A DNA stretch of 64,000 bases from Halococcus hamelinensis 100A6 (GCF_000336675.1 NZ_AOMB01000032.1:62001-126000), one strand, 5' to 3'. Counted from the stretch's first letter, positions 1 through 9,236 are shown. A program made the numbers and translations. Notes: generated from the letters alone by a model not told the origin.

Positions 1-1421
1 CGGACCGTGGCGCGAAACCGGTTCGAGAGCCCGACGAGCCCGGCGAAGTAGACCGCCCCGCCGACCGCGACCAGCCCGACCGTCCAGGGAACGCCGGAAG
101 GCGCGAAATTGCGTGCCACGAGAACCACGACACCCATCGCGACGGCGGCGGCGACCTGGTTCGCGAGTTCGCGGGTGGGTATCGGGACGGCGACGAGCCG
201 TCGGAGAAAGTAGTAGCCGAGGACGAGCCCCACCGCCGCCGAGGTCGCGGTGGCGACCGCCGCGCCGAGCCAGCCGAACGCGTAGACGAGCGCGAGGTTG
301 AGGACGAGGTTGGTGGCGACGAAGACGACGTTGACCCGGAAGGCGGCGTCGGGGCGGTCGATCGCCGCGAGGACGTTGGTGAGCTGGGACTCGTAGACGT
401 AGAGCAAGCGCCCCACGACGAGCACGACGAGCACGGCGTAGCCCTGGACGAACTCCGGGCGGTAGATCGCGAGCACCCGGTCGCCGACGACGAGACAGCC
501 CACGAGACCGGGCACCACGAACAGCCCCGAGAAGGCGATCGAGTCGTCGATCAGGCCACGGATCGCCTCCCGGTTCTCGGCGCTCGACAGCCGGCTGATC
601 GCGGGAAAGAGGGTGGTGCTCACCGACGCACCGAACACCGCGAGGACCGAGGCGAGGTTCCAGGCGACCTCGTAGATCCCGATCCGACTCGAACTCACGG
701 CGAAGACGGGGACCGCGAGCACGAGGGTGTCCATCGAGGCGAAGGTCCGGGATTCGAGCCCCGAGAACCACGAATATTTGGCGTAATCGAGCATGCTCGC
801 GACCTGCGCACGGGTTGGGAGCTGCGGTCGGAGGCCGAGGAGCGCGATCCCCACCATGCCCGTGACGAATTCCGCCGCCGCGAAACCCGTCAGGAGCCAC
901 TTGACCGTCCCGAGCCCCACGACCACGACCCCGATCTGGAGGAGACCGCGAAGCAGGCGGTCGAACGGGCCGAGCAGCGAGGAGAGGTCCACCCGATGAC
1001 GACCTTCGAGCGCGGCTCGGACCTGCCACACCAGGAGTCCAGTGAAGAGGAGGACGACCAACAAGAGTGCGGCGTCGGTGCGGAGATAGTCGTTGACCGG
1101 CCCACGGAAGACCAGGATCGCCGCGGCGAGGACGACGAACGCGAACGTCTGGAGCGAGAGCCCGCCGCCGAAGAATTTCGCTTCGTCTGCTCCCTCGCTG
1201 ATGCGCTTTCGGGTCGCCATCTGGATGCCCTGGCCGCCGAGGACCTTCCCCCAGACCACGACGGCCGCGACGAGGTAGTACTCCCCGAGCACCGCGCTCC
1301 CGAGTTCGCGCGCGAGGTAGATCGTCACCACGAAGCCGAAGACCGAGGTCGCGACCTCCGAGACGAAGTTGACGACGGAGGTCTGGCCGATCCGCATCAG
1401 CGACTCACGGGGTTCGTCCAC
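1..1421 (-). CDS. Polysaccharide/oligosaccharide flippase, C-terminus cut by window edge
   Basis: A multi-pass membrane protein of the MATE/MVF flippase superfamily (polysaccharide biosynthesis, Wzx/RfbX type), expected to flip lipid-linked glycans across the membrane. About 473 residues are visible and the frame stays open to base 1. It opens with RIGQTSVVNFVSEVATSVFG followed by alternating hydrophobic helices throughout, including a typical mid-protein segment (SSSRIGIYEVAWNLASVLAV). The GTG at 1421 gives the longest form; an ATG at 1397 (eight codons in) is an alternative. It lies 43 bp downstream of the sulfatase-like gene in the same direction, so the two are probably co-transcribed. 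Its neighbours (glycosyltransferases, AglB) suggest export of an N-glycan or other surface glycan precursor. Family call is secure; the substrate is inference. Confidence 0.82.
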   Translation of the reverse strand, partial: MDEPRESLMRIGQTSVVNFVSEVATSVFGFVVTIYLARELGSAVLGEYYLVAAVVVWGKVLGGQGIQMATRKRISEGADEAKFFGGGLSLQTFAFVVLAAAILVFRGPVNDYLRTDAALLLVVLLFTGLLVWQVRAALEGRHRVDLSSLLGPFDRLLRGLLQIGVVVVGLGTVKWLLTGFAAAEFVTGMVGIALLGLRPQLPTRAQVASMLDYAKYSWFSGLESRTFASMDTLVLAVPVFAVSSSRIGIYEVAWNLASVLAVFGASVSTTLFPAISRLSSAENREAIRGLIDDSIAFSGLFVVPGLVGCLVVGDRVLAIYRPEFVQGYAVLVVLVVGRLLYVYESQLTNVLAAIDRPDAAFRVNVVFVATNLVLNLALVYAFGWLGAAVATATSAAVGLVLGYYFLRRLVAVPIPTRELANQVAAAVAMGVVVLVARNFAPSGVPWTVGLVAVGGAVYFAGLVGLSNRFRATV

Positions 1422-1464
1422 GCGTCCCTAGCAACGAAAACCGGCGGGGGAGACACGTGCGTCA

Positions 1465-2835
1465 TCACTCCGCGTAGCCGAGGTCGCGGAGGCGCTGTTT
1501 CGTGGTCTCGTCCATCTCCACAGTCGAAAGGTCGTCAGCGGTCGCGGCGATCGTCCGGCGGTGGTCGTCGAGGACCGCCTCGATGCGCTCGCGTTCGTCG
1601 GGGTTGTCGGCCGCGACGTCCCGCTCCTCGCCGGGGTCGGCTCGGAGGTCGTAGAGCGCGCCCACCCCGTCGCGTTCGACGTACTTCCAGCGGCGGTCGC
1701 GGTAGGCGTAGCGGTGTTCGCCCTCGCCCGTGTTCTCGGCCGACCAGTCGCCGACGACGTGCTCGCGGGGCCACTCACCGGTTCCGTCGAGGAGCGGCCG
1801 GAGGCTGTGGCCGTGGAAGGCCTCGGACTGCGTGCCGCCCGCGTAGTCCACGATGGTCGGGGTCACGTCGAGCAGGCCCACGATCTCGTCGTGGGTTTTC
1901 GGCTCGCTCGATTCGGGACCGAGGTCGACCACCAGCGGGACGTGGAGCACCTCGTCGAAGAAGGTCTGTGAGTGGCCGAACTGCCCGTGCTCGCCGAGCG
2001 CCTCGCCGTGGTCGGCGGTGAGCACTATCACGGTATCCTCGCCCCACGAATCGCGAACGGAGTCGACCAGCCGACCGATCTCGGCGTCGGCGAAACGGGT
2101 CTCGGCGTCGTAGAGGTCGATCAGGGTCTCGCGTTCGTCGGAGGTGAGGTTCTCGGGTTCCTCGACCATCGTCCGGCGGAGGCGCACCGCCTCGCGTTCG
2201 TCCACCGGGTCGAGTCCCAGGGCGCGCTGGTGGCGCTCGGGCGGGAGGTAGGGGTGGTGGACGTCCATGTAGTGCACCCAGCCGAATCGCGGGCCTCTAT
2301 TCTGGCTTTCGGCCCACGCGAGCGCCTTGTCGGTGATCTCGTCGGCGCGGACGTAGGCCGAGCCGAAGGAGAGGCCGGCCTCCTTCTCGGCGGTGTCGAC
2401 CGCGCCCGAGAGGAGTCGGTAGAGCGCGCCGTCCTCGTCGAGCCGGCGCTTGACGACCTGCTTGAGACGGGCGATCCGTCCGGGGTCGGTCTTCGAATCG
2501 AAGAAGTGCTCGAAGCCGCGGTCGTAGCCGAACTCCGCCGAGAGGTAGAGGTTCGAGTGAAAGCCCGCCGTGCGACAGGCGTCGGGGAGCGCCTCGGTGA
2601 CGAGGGTCTGCTTTTCGGAGACGCGTTCGTAACCGCCGTGCATCAGCGCCGTCGCGGAGGTCAGGATCGAGGGGAAGGAGGCCCGGGTCGCACACGCGTG
2701 GGCGAACGCGTTCTCGAAGCGGTGGCCGCCGGCCGCGAGGGCGTCGATGGCGGGGGTCGTCTCGCGCCCGTAGCCGTAACACCCGAGATGGTCGGCTCGG
2801 AGCGAGTCGACGGTGATGAACAGCACGTCTCGCAT
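1465..2835 (-). CDS. Sulfatase / alkaline-phosphatase-superfamily enzyme without the formylglycine motif
   Basis: A 456-residue protein of the sulfatase/phosphoglycerol-transferase superfamily. The N-terminus carries the metal-binding strand (FITVDSLRADHLGCYGYG) and residues near 285 carry VLTADHGEALGEHG. At the nucleophile site it reads ACATRASFPSILTS: the Cys-x-Pro-x-Arg signature of formylglycine sulfatases is absent, and a Thr precedes the Arg, as in LtaS-like phosphotransferases. There is no signal peptide or membrane helix, so it is probably cytoplasmic. The ATG at 2835 is chosen because the family homology begins there; upstream in-frame sequence is repeat-derived. It sits directly ahead of the flippase gene and may modify or trim a glycan precursor. 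Sulfate versus phosphate chemistry cannot be settled from sequence. Confidence 0.8.
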   Translation of the reverse strand: MRDVLFITVDSLRADHLGCYGYGRETTPAIDALAAGGHRFENAFAHACATRASFPSILTSATALMHGGYERVSEKQTLVTEALPDACRTAGFHSNLYLSAEFGYDRGFEHFFDSKTDPGRIARLKQVVKRRLDEDGALYRLLSGAVDTAEKEAGLSFGSAYVRADEITDKALAWAESQNRGPRFGWVHYMDVHHPYLPPERHQRALGLDPVDEREAVRLRRTMVEEPENLTSDERETLIDLYDAETRFADAEIGRLVDSVRDSWGEDTVIVLTADHGEALGEHGQFGHSQTFFDEVLHVPLVVDLGPESSEPKTHDEIVGLLDVTPTIVDYAGGTQSEAFHGHSLRPLLDGTGEWPREHVVGDWSAENTGEGEHRYAYRDRRWKYVERDGVGALYDLRADPGEERDVAADNPDERERIEAVLDDHRRTIAATADDLSTVEMDETTKQRLRDLGYAE

Positions 2836-2942
2836 CGTTCGTTTCGAGTCCTCCCCACGGCTTTGAGTACCTTTCCCTCCGTCGTCGGCCGGGTTTTCGG
2901 TAACGAAATTACCTCGGTGGGAGGCCGGTGCGGCCACGGTGC

Positions 2943-3212
2943 AGTGGTGGTGCGGTTGCGGTACGGATGCTGTGGCGCGCGCTCGCGTCGGTGCGAACGA
3001 AGTCGTTCGAAAGGCGCTTCGCGCCTTTCGTGATGACGAGAGAGCGAAGCTCTCTCGAACCATGAGCGCCGACCGCGAACATTGTGCGAGGGATGAGTGA
3101 GCGACCAGAGGGAGCGAACGAATCGGCTGGGGAGGCGTGTGGCCCTCGTGGGGCGGTAGCAGGGCGGTCTCTCGTTTGTGTCGGGATTCGTCGTCGCGGC
3201 GTCAGTCACCAA
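2943..3212 (+). repeat. Dispersed intergenic repeat, copy A
   Basis: This non-coding block between the divergent sulfatase-like and glycosyltransferase genes shares ordered segments with 12055-12430 in the same orientation. Shared pieces include GGTGCGGTTGCGGTA (2949 and 12060 areas), TGGCGCGCGCTCGCG (2972 and 12112), CATTG-GCGAGGGATGA (3080 and 12163), GGGGAGGCGTGTGG (about 3129 and 12214) and a final segment ending GTCACCAAC (3204 and 12422). Copy A also contains two near-perfect hairpins that copy B lacks. It has no open frame of its own. It looks like a dispersed non-coding element, possibly a non-autonomous mobile element; no terminal inverted repeat or target duplication was identified. 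Confidence 0.7.
3008..3057. other. Two adjacent strong hairpins inside repeat copy A
   Basis: Bases 3008-3030 fold as a 10-bp perfect stem with a TTC loop (CGAAAGGCGC / GCGCCTTTCG). Bases 3037-3057 fold as a 9-bp stem with a GAA loop (CGAGAGAGC / GCTCTCTCG). Both stand upstream of the GT2 gene at 3290 and could act as RNA structure or simply be part of the repeat. Confidence 0.6.
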
Positions 3213-3289
3213 CTATCCACCCACTCGTGCACACCATCCCCGAACGGAAAAGCCGTTAACCCGCGCTCCTAGATGTCGTACCAAGACTC

Positions 3290-4234
3290 GTGCCGAAGAC
3301 AGTCACACTGCCACGCTCGCTCCAGACAGGAGCGGGCCCGCTCGTCTCCGTCGTCGTCCCGACCTACGGCGACGCCGAGTACCTCCCCGAAGCGCTCGAA
3401 TCCATCGCGAACCAGACCCACGCGAACCTCGAACTCGTCGTCGTCGACAGTTCGGGAGTGAGCTGGCTCCGAGAGCTCGGCGAACGCGTCGAGGGCTTCG
3501 AGTACATCGAACAGGAGCCCCAGGGTTTGGCGGCGGCGCGGAACCGGGGGCTCGACGCCGCCACTGGCGCGGTGATCAGTTTTCTCGACGCCGACGACCG
3601 GTGGTGCCCGACGAAACTCGAAAGACAGCTCGCGGCGCTCGATGACGGTGCCGATGTCGTCTACTCGGACGTCTCCCTCCTCGAAGGCGACTCGAAACGC
3701 TACCAGTCGGCGTTGCCGGTCGAGAACCCGGAAACCCATCACGTCGACTTCCTCTACGAGGGTGGGGTGCCGATGCCGACCGTCGTCGCCCGCCGGGAGT
3801 GCTTCGCCGCGGAACGGTTCGACGAGAGCCTGCCGGCCGTCGAGGACCGCCACCTCTGGGCCCGGCTGTTCGCCCGCTATCGGCCCGCCCGGGTGGCCGA
3901 ACCGCTCGCGTGCTACGCCGTGCGCGAGGACTCGATGAGTTCGGACGCCGAAACCATGTACGACTCGGAGCTCGCGGTGGTCGCGGACCTCTGTGACCGA
4001 CTACCGGGACTCGACTCCCATCGCGCGGCGCTCGAACGCAAGGCCGAGTACAAGTACGGGAAACGGCTGCTCCGGGTCGGCGACGCCGGGGCTGCTCGTG
4101 CCCCGCTCCGGGCGGCGCTTTCGGGCGAACGGTCCGATCCTCGACTCCTCGTACTGCTCGCGGTCGCGTACCTTCCGTTCGGCCACCGACGAGTACTCCA
4201 GCTCCTCGAACGTCTTCAGGAACGCCGGCGATAG
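3290..4234 (+). CDS. Glycosyltransferase family 2
   Basis: A 314-residue GT-A fold glycosyltransferase that transfers a sugar from a nucleotide- or dolichyl-phosphate donor. Residues about 17-28 (PLVSVVVPTYGD) form the nucleotide-binding strand, and SFLDADDRW near 97-105 carries the DxD metal/donor motif. EDRHLWARL near 183 fits the ED-type acceptor/catalytic region. There are no membrane helices. The start is a GTG at 3290; no ATG lies between it and the conserved VSVVVPTYGD strand. It is transcribed away from the sulfatase-like gene, behind repeat copy A. It ends 4 bp from the convergent GT4 gene. Role in surface glycan assembly is inferred from context; the sugar is unknown. Confidence 0.9.
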   Translation: MPKTVTLPRSLQTGAGPLVSVVVPTYGDAEYLPEALESIANQTHANLELVVVDSSGVSWLRELGERVEGFEYIEQEPQGLAAARNRGLDAATGAVISFLDADDRWCPTKLERQLAALDDGADVVYSDVSLLEGDSKRYQSALPVENPETHHVDFLYEGGVPMPTVVARRECFAAERFDESLPAVEDRHLWARLFARYRPARVAEPLACYAVREDSMSSDAETMYDSELAVVADLCDRLPGLDSHRAALERKAEYKYGKRLLRVGDAGAARAPLRAALSGERSDPRLLVLLAVAYLPFGHRRVLQLLERLQERRR

Positions 4235-4237
4235 GTG

Positions 4238-5257
4238 TTACCGTTTTCCTGCGCCGACGACGCGCCTGATGACCTGCGCGTAGCCCTCGGCGATCCGTGC
4301 GTAATCGAACTCCCCGACGTGGTCGCGAAACGCCTCGACGTCGCGCTCGCCCGCCCGTCCCACCGCACGGGCGACGCTCTCCGGGTTCGGGTCGCAGCAC
4401 TCGACGAACTCGCCGAAGCGGTCCTCGACGCGACCGTGGAGCCCGACGGCGGGGAGACCAGCGGCGGCGTATTCGAGGATCTTCAGAGTGTGGGGGTCGT
4501 CGACCAGCGCGACTCCCGCCTCGGCCGCGTGGAGGTAGCCCGGAACTCGCTCGTGGGGCACGCTCCCGAGGAAGACGACGTTCTCGCGCTCGGCGGCGGC
4601 CCGTTCGACCAGCCCTTCGAGCGACCCCGTCCCGAGCACCGCGAGGGTCCAGTCGTCGAGGCGATCCATCGCGCCGAGGAGGGCTTCGACGTGATAGATC
4701 GGTTCGAGCCCGCCGACGTAGATCGCGAGCGGGGTCTCCGGACCGACACCGCTCTCCGCGAGGTGTGCTCGTGCGTCCGCGACGATCCCCCTGTCGGGGT
4801 CGGCGAACGCCTCGAAGGCGACCCCGAGGTCGGTCTCGGTCGCGGCGCGGGCGTACCGCTCGACGCGCGGACGTTCCTCGTCGTAGACGTAGAGCGTGTG
4901 GTCGGCGAGCCGAAAGGCGACGTTCTCGGCGAGGCCCACTCCGAACGAGAGCGCGGTGCCGTGGGTCTCCGCGAACTGGCGGATCGGGTCGACGTGGTCG
5001 ACGACCAGTGGAACTCCCGCGAGCTTCAGTCCCGCCCCCGCGAACGCGCCGGCCCGCGTCGTCCCGACCACCACGTCGTACTCGGCGCGTTCGCGAAACG
5101 AGGACAGCGCGGTCCGCGGGGTCGTGCCCCGGAGCGTGACGCGAAGGCCCTCGTCCCGGAGGTGCTCGGCGATCCGGCGACGACCAACGCTGATCGTCTC
5201 GGGCTTGTCCGGCGTGAGCCAGAGCACGCGGATCGAGTCCTCGTTGGTGTCAGCCAT
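4238..5257 (-). CDS. Glycosyltransferase family 4 (GT-B fold)
   Basis: A 339-residue GT-B glycosyltransferase. The N-terminal Rossmann half starts IRVLWLTPDKPETISVGRRR. The C-terminal half contains IYVGGLEPIYHVEALLGAM and ILEYAAAGLPAVG, the region that holds the nucleotide-sugar phosphates in GT4 enzymes. The ATG at 5257 overlaps the end of the upstream GT2 gene by 8 bp, which indicates translational coupling, and it begins exactly where homology begins. No signal or membrane segment is visible, so it acts at the cytoplasmic face. Expected to add one sugar to a lipid-linked N-glycan or surface glycan; specificity unknown. Confidence 0.9.
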   Translation of the reverse strand: MADTNEDSIRVLWLTPDKPETISVGRRRIAEHLRDEGLRVTLRGTTPRTALSSFRERAEYDVVVGTTRAGAFAGAGLKLAGVPLVVDHVDPIRQFAETHGTALSFGVGLAENVAFRLADHTLYVYDEERPRVERYARAATETDLGVAFEAFADPDRGIVADARAHLAESGVGPETPLAIYVGGLEPIYHVEALLGAMDRLDDWTLAVLGTGSLEGLVERAAAERENVVFLGSVPHERVPGYLHAAEAGVALVDDPHTLKILEYAAAGLPAVGLHGRVEDRFGEFVECCDPNPESVARAVGRAGERDVEAFRDHVGEFDYARIAEGYAQVIRRVVGAGKR

Positions 5258-6203
5258 CGTCGGACTCCGCGGGACGGTATCGAAGCATCGCGTAGACGTA
5301 TCCGAACCCGACGAGACCGGTGAGCAGGACGAGCGTGACGAGTTGACTCGCGCGTTCGCGCGACGGGTGCCGAACGAGGCTCGCGAATCGGTGGGGAACG
5401 AACTCCGTGAGAAGCGCTCCCAGAAACGCGCTCTCCTCGCCCGTCGAGTCCGGCACGAACGACTCCATCGCGCGCTTCGAGTAGCCCTGCCAGAACGCCC
5501 GGCCCGCGAGCCACCGCGGGTCCGTCCGGTAGGCGAACACCTTGTGGCCCACGAGCGCGTCGGGGTCGTACCACACCCGTTCGCCGTACTCGCGTTCGAG
5601 CCGGGCGCAGAGTTCCGTTTCGCCGCCCTGGAGCTTGTTGTTCCCCTTCCGACCGCCGATCTCGGTGTCGAAGCCACCCAGACCGAGGAAGACCTCGCGG
5701 CGAAAGGAGAGGTTCGAGCCGTTGGTGTTGCGGACCTCGCCCGGACGGTGTTCGTCGCCAGCGGGGCCGAACCCCCGGTGGGTGACGCCGACGAGCCAGT
5801 AGAACTCCGCCGGGAGGAACGTCGGTCGTCCGGCGACCCACTCGGGGGTCATCCGACCGCCGACGGCGAGCGCCCCCCGCGTCTCGTAGGCCGCGACGAG
5901 GCGGGCTATCCACTCGGGGTCGGCCCGCGCGTCGTCGTCGAGGAAGGCCACCACGTCGCCGGCGGCGACCTCGGCCCCCGTGTTTCGGCTTTCGAGCAGT
6001 CCTCTGTTTTCGTCGTTCTCGTGGATCGTGACGTCGTCGTGGGTGCCGTAGGTCTCCCGAACCCGGTCGGCGAGCGCGGGGTCGCCGTCGACCACCACCA
6101 CGAGCTCGGCGGGGTGGGTGTTGGCGAGCACGCTGTCGGCGGCGGCCCGGAAGTCCGAGAACAGCGCCGGGTCGTAGCTACAGAGCACCACTGACACCCG
6201 CAT
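5250..6203 (-). CDS. Glycosyltransferase family 2, AglG-like
   Basis: A 317-residue GT2 enzyme with a C-terminal hydrophobic anchor. It begins MRVSVVLCSYDPALFSDF, has FLDDDARADPEWI near 88-100 (DxD site) and ends with LVTLVLLTGLVGFGYVYAML, a likely membrane segment. The layout resembles haloarchaeal AglG/AglE-type transferases that build the dolichol-phosphate-linked N-glycan; the closest paralogue cannot be assigned here. The ATG at 6203 is chosen because upstream in-frame sequence is only antisense to aglB. It is transcribed divergently from aglB across a 114-bp spacer and overlaps the downstream GT4 gene by 8 bp, forming a two-gene unit. Confidence 0.87.
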   Translation of the reverse strand: MRVSVVLCSYDPALFSDFRAAADSVLANTHPAELVVVVDGDPALADRVRETYGTHDDVTIHENDENRGLLESRNTGAEVAAGDVVAFLDDDARADPEWIARLVAAYETRGALAVGGRMTPEWVAGRPTFLPAEFYWLVGVTHRGFGPAGDEHRPGEVRNTNGSNLSFRREVFLGLGGFDTEIGGRKGNNKLQGGETELCARLEREYGERVWYDPDALVGHKVFAYRTDPRWLAGRAFWQGYSKRAMESFVPDSTGEESAFLGALLTEFVPHRFASLVRHPSRERASQLVTLVLLTGLVGFGYVYAMLRYRPAESDDG

Positions 6204-6285
6204 GTGCCCGCTGGGATCGGTCGCGGCATAGCCCTTTTCGTTCGGTCGTCGAGCGGGGAGAGGGCTTCCGTCGGGCGTTTCACAA

Positions 6286-6293
6286 GCTTTATG
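6286..6293 (+). promoter_or_regulatory. TATA box of aglB
   Basis: The element GCTTTATG is centred about 28 bp before the ATG at 6318. This spacing predicts a leaderless aglB transcript and argues against the in-frame ATG at 6291, which lies inside the TATA box. Confidence 0.55.
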
Positions 6294-6317
6294 CGCGTCT
6301 TCTTGCTGGGATGGACA

Positions 6318-9236
6318 ATGAGCCAACGCCGGGAACGCCTCGCCGATTCGGTTCCCGACCCGGTTCTCGACGCGGTCGAGTCGTGGTATCACGTCCCGCT
6401 TCTCCTCCTCCTCGTCGCGTTCATGCTCTGGATACGGGTCCGCAACTGGCGGAACTTCATCGTCGACGGCCAGGTCTACTTCAGCGGCAACGACGCCTGG
6501 TACCACCTCCGGCAGGTCCAGTACACCGTCCGACACTGGCCCAGCACGATGCCGATGGACCCCTGGACCGGCTTCCCCGAGGGCGCGACGGTCGGCCAGT
6601 TCGGCACCCTCTACGACCAGCTCGTCGCCACGGCGGCGCTGGTCGTCGGCGGCGGCAGTCCGTCGGCCCAGACCACCGCGCTCACGTTGCTGTTCGCGCC
6701 GGCGGTGCTGGGAACGCTGGTGGCGGTCCCCGCCTACTTCCTCGGCAAGCGGTTCGGCGGGCGGCTCGGTGGGCTGGTCGGGGTCGCGATACTCGCGTTC
6801 TCGCCCGGCTCCTTCCTCTCGCGCTCGATCGCCGGCTTCTCCGACCACCACGCCGCCGAGGTGTTCTTTCAGGTCCTCGCGGTCGCGCTCCTCGTGGTCG
6901 CCATCGTGGTCGGCGAGCGCGAGAAACCGATCTACGAGCAGTTCGTCGAGCGCGACGTCTCGAGCCTCCGAAAACCCGTCGGCTGGGCGGCGCTCGCGGG
7001 CCTCGGTTTTACGCTCTACGTCTGGGCCTGGCCGCCCGGCGTGCTTCTCGTGGGGGTCTTCGGCGTCTTCCTGCTCGTGGCGCTCCCCCTCCAGTTCCTC
7101 CGGGACGAGAGCCCCGAACACCTCGCGATCGTGGGCGCGGTCTCGCTCGGTGTCGCCGGCATACTGCTGCTCGCGACGTTCGACACCACCGAGGTCAGCG
7201 CGTCGAGCTTCTCGCTGCTCCAACCGCTGCTCGCGCTCGTCGGTGCGGTCGGCTGTGTCTTCCTCGCGTGGCTCGCACGCGTCGTCGAGCGCAGCGAGTA
7301 TCCCAGCTACGCCTACCCCGGAACGATCCTCGGGCTGTTCGTCGCCGTCGTGGTCGTGATGGCGGTCGCACTCCCCGACTTGCTCGACTTCTTCGTGAAC
7401 CAGCTCGTCCGTACCATCGGGCTGGGGTCGAACGCGACCGCCCTCACCGTCGGGGAGGCACAGCCGCCGTATAACGCGGGCGCTCCGTTCGGTCAGGCGG
7501 TGGGCCAGGCCGTCGGCTTCCTCTTCAACTCCTACGCGTTCGCGCTCGTCGGGGGTGCAGTTGGTGCGGCATTGATGCTGTTCGGCCTCGCGCGTGGCCG
7601 ACTGAAACACCGAACGGCGGCCGGGTTCGTGCTGCTCTGGACCGGCTTCATGCTCGCCGCGACCCTCACCCAGTCGCGGTTCGATTACTACCTCGTGACG
7701 CCGGTCGCGGTGCTGAACGCGTACCTCGTCGGCTGGGTCGTCGGCTACTTCGCCGAGACCGACGCCCGCGCGACCCTTCGAAGCCTCCACCTCCGCCAGG
7801 TCCTCACCGTGTTCGTGGTGGTGCTGTTCATCACCGCGCCGCTCGCGGTCGGCGGAAACGCGGGGGCGGTGACCTCCGCCGGGAGCTACGCCGACGGGAG
7901 TTCGACCCCCGGATCGACCATCCAGGGCTGGGACGGGGCGCTGGAGTGGCTCAACACCAGCACGCCCGCCGAGGGCACCTACGGCGGCGCGGACAACGAG
8001 ATGGGCTACTACGAGCGCTACGACCGCACGAACGACTTCGAGTATCCGAACGGCTCCTACGGGGTGATGTCGTGGTGGGACTACGGCCACTGGATCACCG
8101 TGCTCGGCCATCGGATCCCGGTGGCGAACCCGTTCCAGCAGAACGCCCACGAGGCCGCGAACTTCCTGCTCGCGCCGAACGAGTCCCGCGCCAACCAGAT
8201 CGCGAGTTCCCCCGAGGGGTCGGGCGACCGGTACGTGATGATCGACTGGCGGATGGGTGACGTCGCCGGGGGTGCGCTGTACACCGTGCCGTACACCTGG
8301 TACAACGACGGCCCGATATCGCTCTCCGACGACGTGTTCGTGGTCGCGAACCAGTCCTCGGGGAACCAGTTCATCGCGTACAACCAGCGCCACTACGAGA
8401 CGATGCGAACCCGGCTCTACGCCTTCCACGGCTCGGCGGTCGAACCCAAACCGGTCGTGATCGACTACGACACGACGCAGGCGACCTCCAGCGGCGTGCA
8501 GGCCGCGGTCGCGACCGGCGGCCATCCCACGGTTCGGCGGTTCGATAACATGAGTGCCGCGCGCGCCTACGTCAGGAACGACAGCACCTCCCAGATCGGC
8601 GGCGTCGGGAAGTACCCAGAGGAGTACGTCCCCGCGCTCCAGCACTACCGGCTGGTCAACGCGACGGAGACGAGCGGTCTCCTGAGCTCGCAGTCGTTCT
8701 ATCAGTCCCTGATCAACCAGAACCAATCGACGGGACTGAGCCCGAACGAGCTCTACGCCACCCCGCAGAACTGGGTCAAGACCTTCGAGCGGGTCGACGG
8801 GGCGACCGTCGAGGGACAGGGCCCGCCGAACAGCACCGTCGAGGCCAGCGTCGAGCTCCGGATGCCCGCCTCCCCGGTGCTCAACGACACGTTCACCTAC
8901 ACCCAGCGGGCGAACACCTCGGCCGACGGCTCGTTCACGATGACCCTGCCGTACTCCACGACGGGCTACGACCGGTGGGGCCCGGAGCAGGGCGCGACCA
9001 ACGTCTCGATCCGGGCGACGGGCCCGTACACGTTCGAGACGGCGGGCGCGAACGACACCCGGTCGAGCACGACCGTCGACGTCCCCGAGGGCGCGGTGAT
9101 CGGGCGAACCGACGGCCCGGTGACCGTCGACCTCCAGCGGGGGTCGGCATCGGGCTCGAACGCGACAACGAACGCCTCGACCGCCTCGGAACGCGCTCCC
9201 GTCGCTGAGACGACCGCCGCGAGCGTGGTACGATGA
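6318..9236 (+). CDS. aglB: Dolichyl-phosphooligosaccharide--protein glycotransferase AglB
   Basis: The STT3-type archaeal oligosaccharyltransferase, which moves the assembled glycan from dolichol (pyro)phosphate to Asn in N-x-S/T sequons on the outer face of the membrane. It is 972 residues long, usual for haloarchaea. The N-terminal half is a multi-helix membrane domain with FSGNDAWYHLRQV near 57-69, the catalytic-loop Asp region of STT3. The hallmark WWDYG is at 586-590 at the start of the soluble domain. The C-terminus (about 820-972) is Ser/Thr/Asn-rich and beta-like. The ATG at 6318 fits the TATA spacing. The gene stop overlaps the next start (ATGA at 9233), so it is coupled to the DUF368 transporter. 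Neighbouring transferases and flippase support an agl cluster. Confidence 0.96.
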   Translation: MSQRRERLADSVPDPVLDAVESWYHVPLLLLLVAFMLWIRVRNWRNFIVDGQVYFSGNDAWYHLRQVQYTVRHWPSTMPMDPWTGFPEGATVGQFGTLYDQLVATAALVVGGGSPSAQTTALTLLFAPAVLGTLVAVPAYFLGKRFGGRLGGLVGVAILAFSPGSFLSRSIAGFSDHHAAEVFFQVLAVALLVVAIVVGEREKPIYEQFVERDVSSLRKPVGWAALAGLGFTLYVWAWPPGVLLVGVFGVFLLVALPLQFLRDESPEHLAIVGAVSLGVAGILLLATFDTTEVSASSFSLLQPLLALVGAVGCVFLAWLARVVERSEYPSYAYPGTILGLFVAVVVVMAVALPDLLDFFVNQLVRTIGLGSNATALTVGEAQPPYNAGAPFGQAVGQAVGFLFNSYAFALVGGAVGAALMLFGLARGRLKHRTAAGFVLLWTGFMLAATLTQSRFDYYLVTPVAVLNAYLVGWVVGYFAETDARATLRSLHLRQVLTVFVVVLFITAPLAVGGNAGAVTSAGSYADGSSTPGSTIQGWDGALEWLNTSTPAEGTYGGADNEMGYYERYDRTNDFEYPNGSYGVMSWWDYGHWITVLGHRIPVANPFQQNAHEAANFLLAPNESRANQIASSPEGSGDRYVMIDWRMGDVAGGALYTVPYTWYNDGPISLSDDVFVVANQSSGNQFIAYNQRHYETMRTRLYAFHGSAVEPKPVVIDYDTTQATSSGVQAAVATGGHPTVRRFDNMSAARAYVRNDSTSQIGGVGKYPEEYVPALQHYRLVNATETSGLLSSQSFYQSLINQNQSTGLSPNELYATPQNWVKTFERVDGATVEGQGPPNSTVEASVELRMPASPVLNDTFTYTQRANTSADGSFTMTLPYSTTGYDRWGPEQGATNVSIRATGPYTFETAGANDTRSSTTVDVPEGAVIGRTDGPVTVDLQRGSASGSNATTNASTASERAPVAETTAASVVR

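Noticed and set aside
6204-8726. Very long minus-strand open frame running through aglB
   Set aside because: It is antisense to aglB and its translation is Arg/Val/Glu-rich with no motif. Only the part from 6203 downward (the GT2 gene) is real. High G+C leaves few stop codons in the opposite frame.
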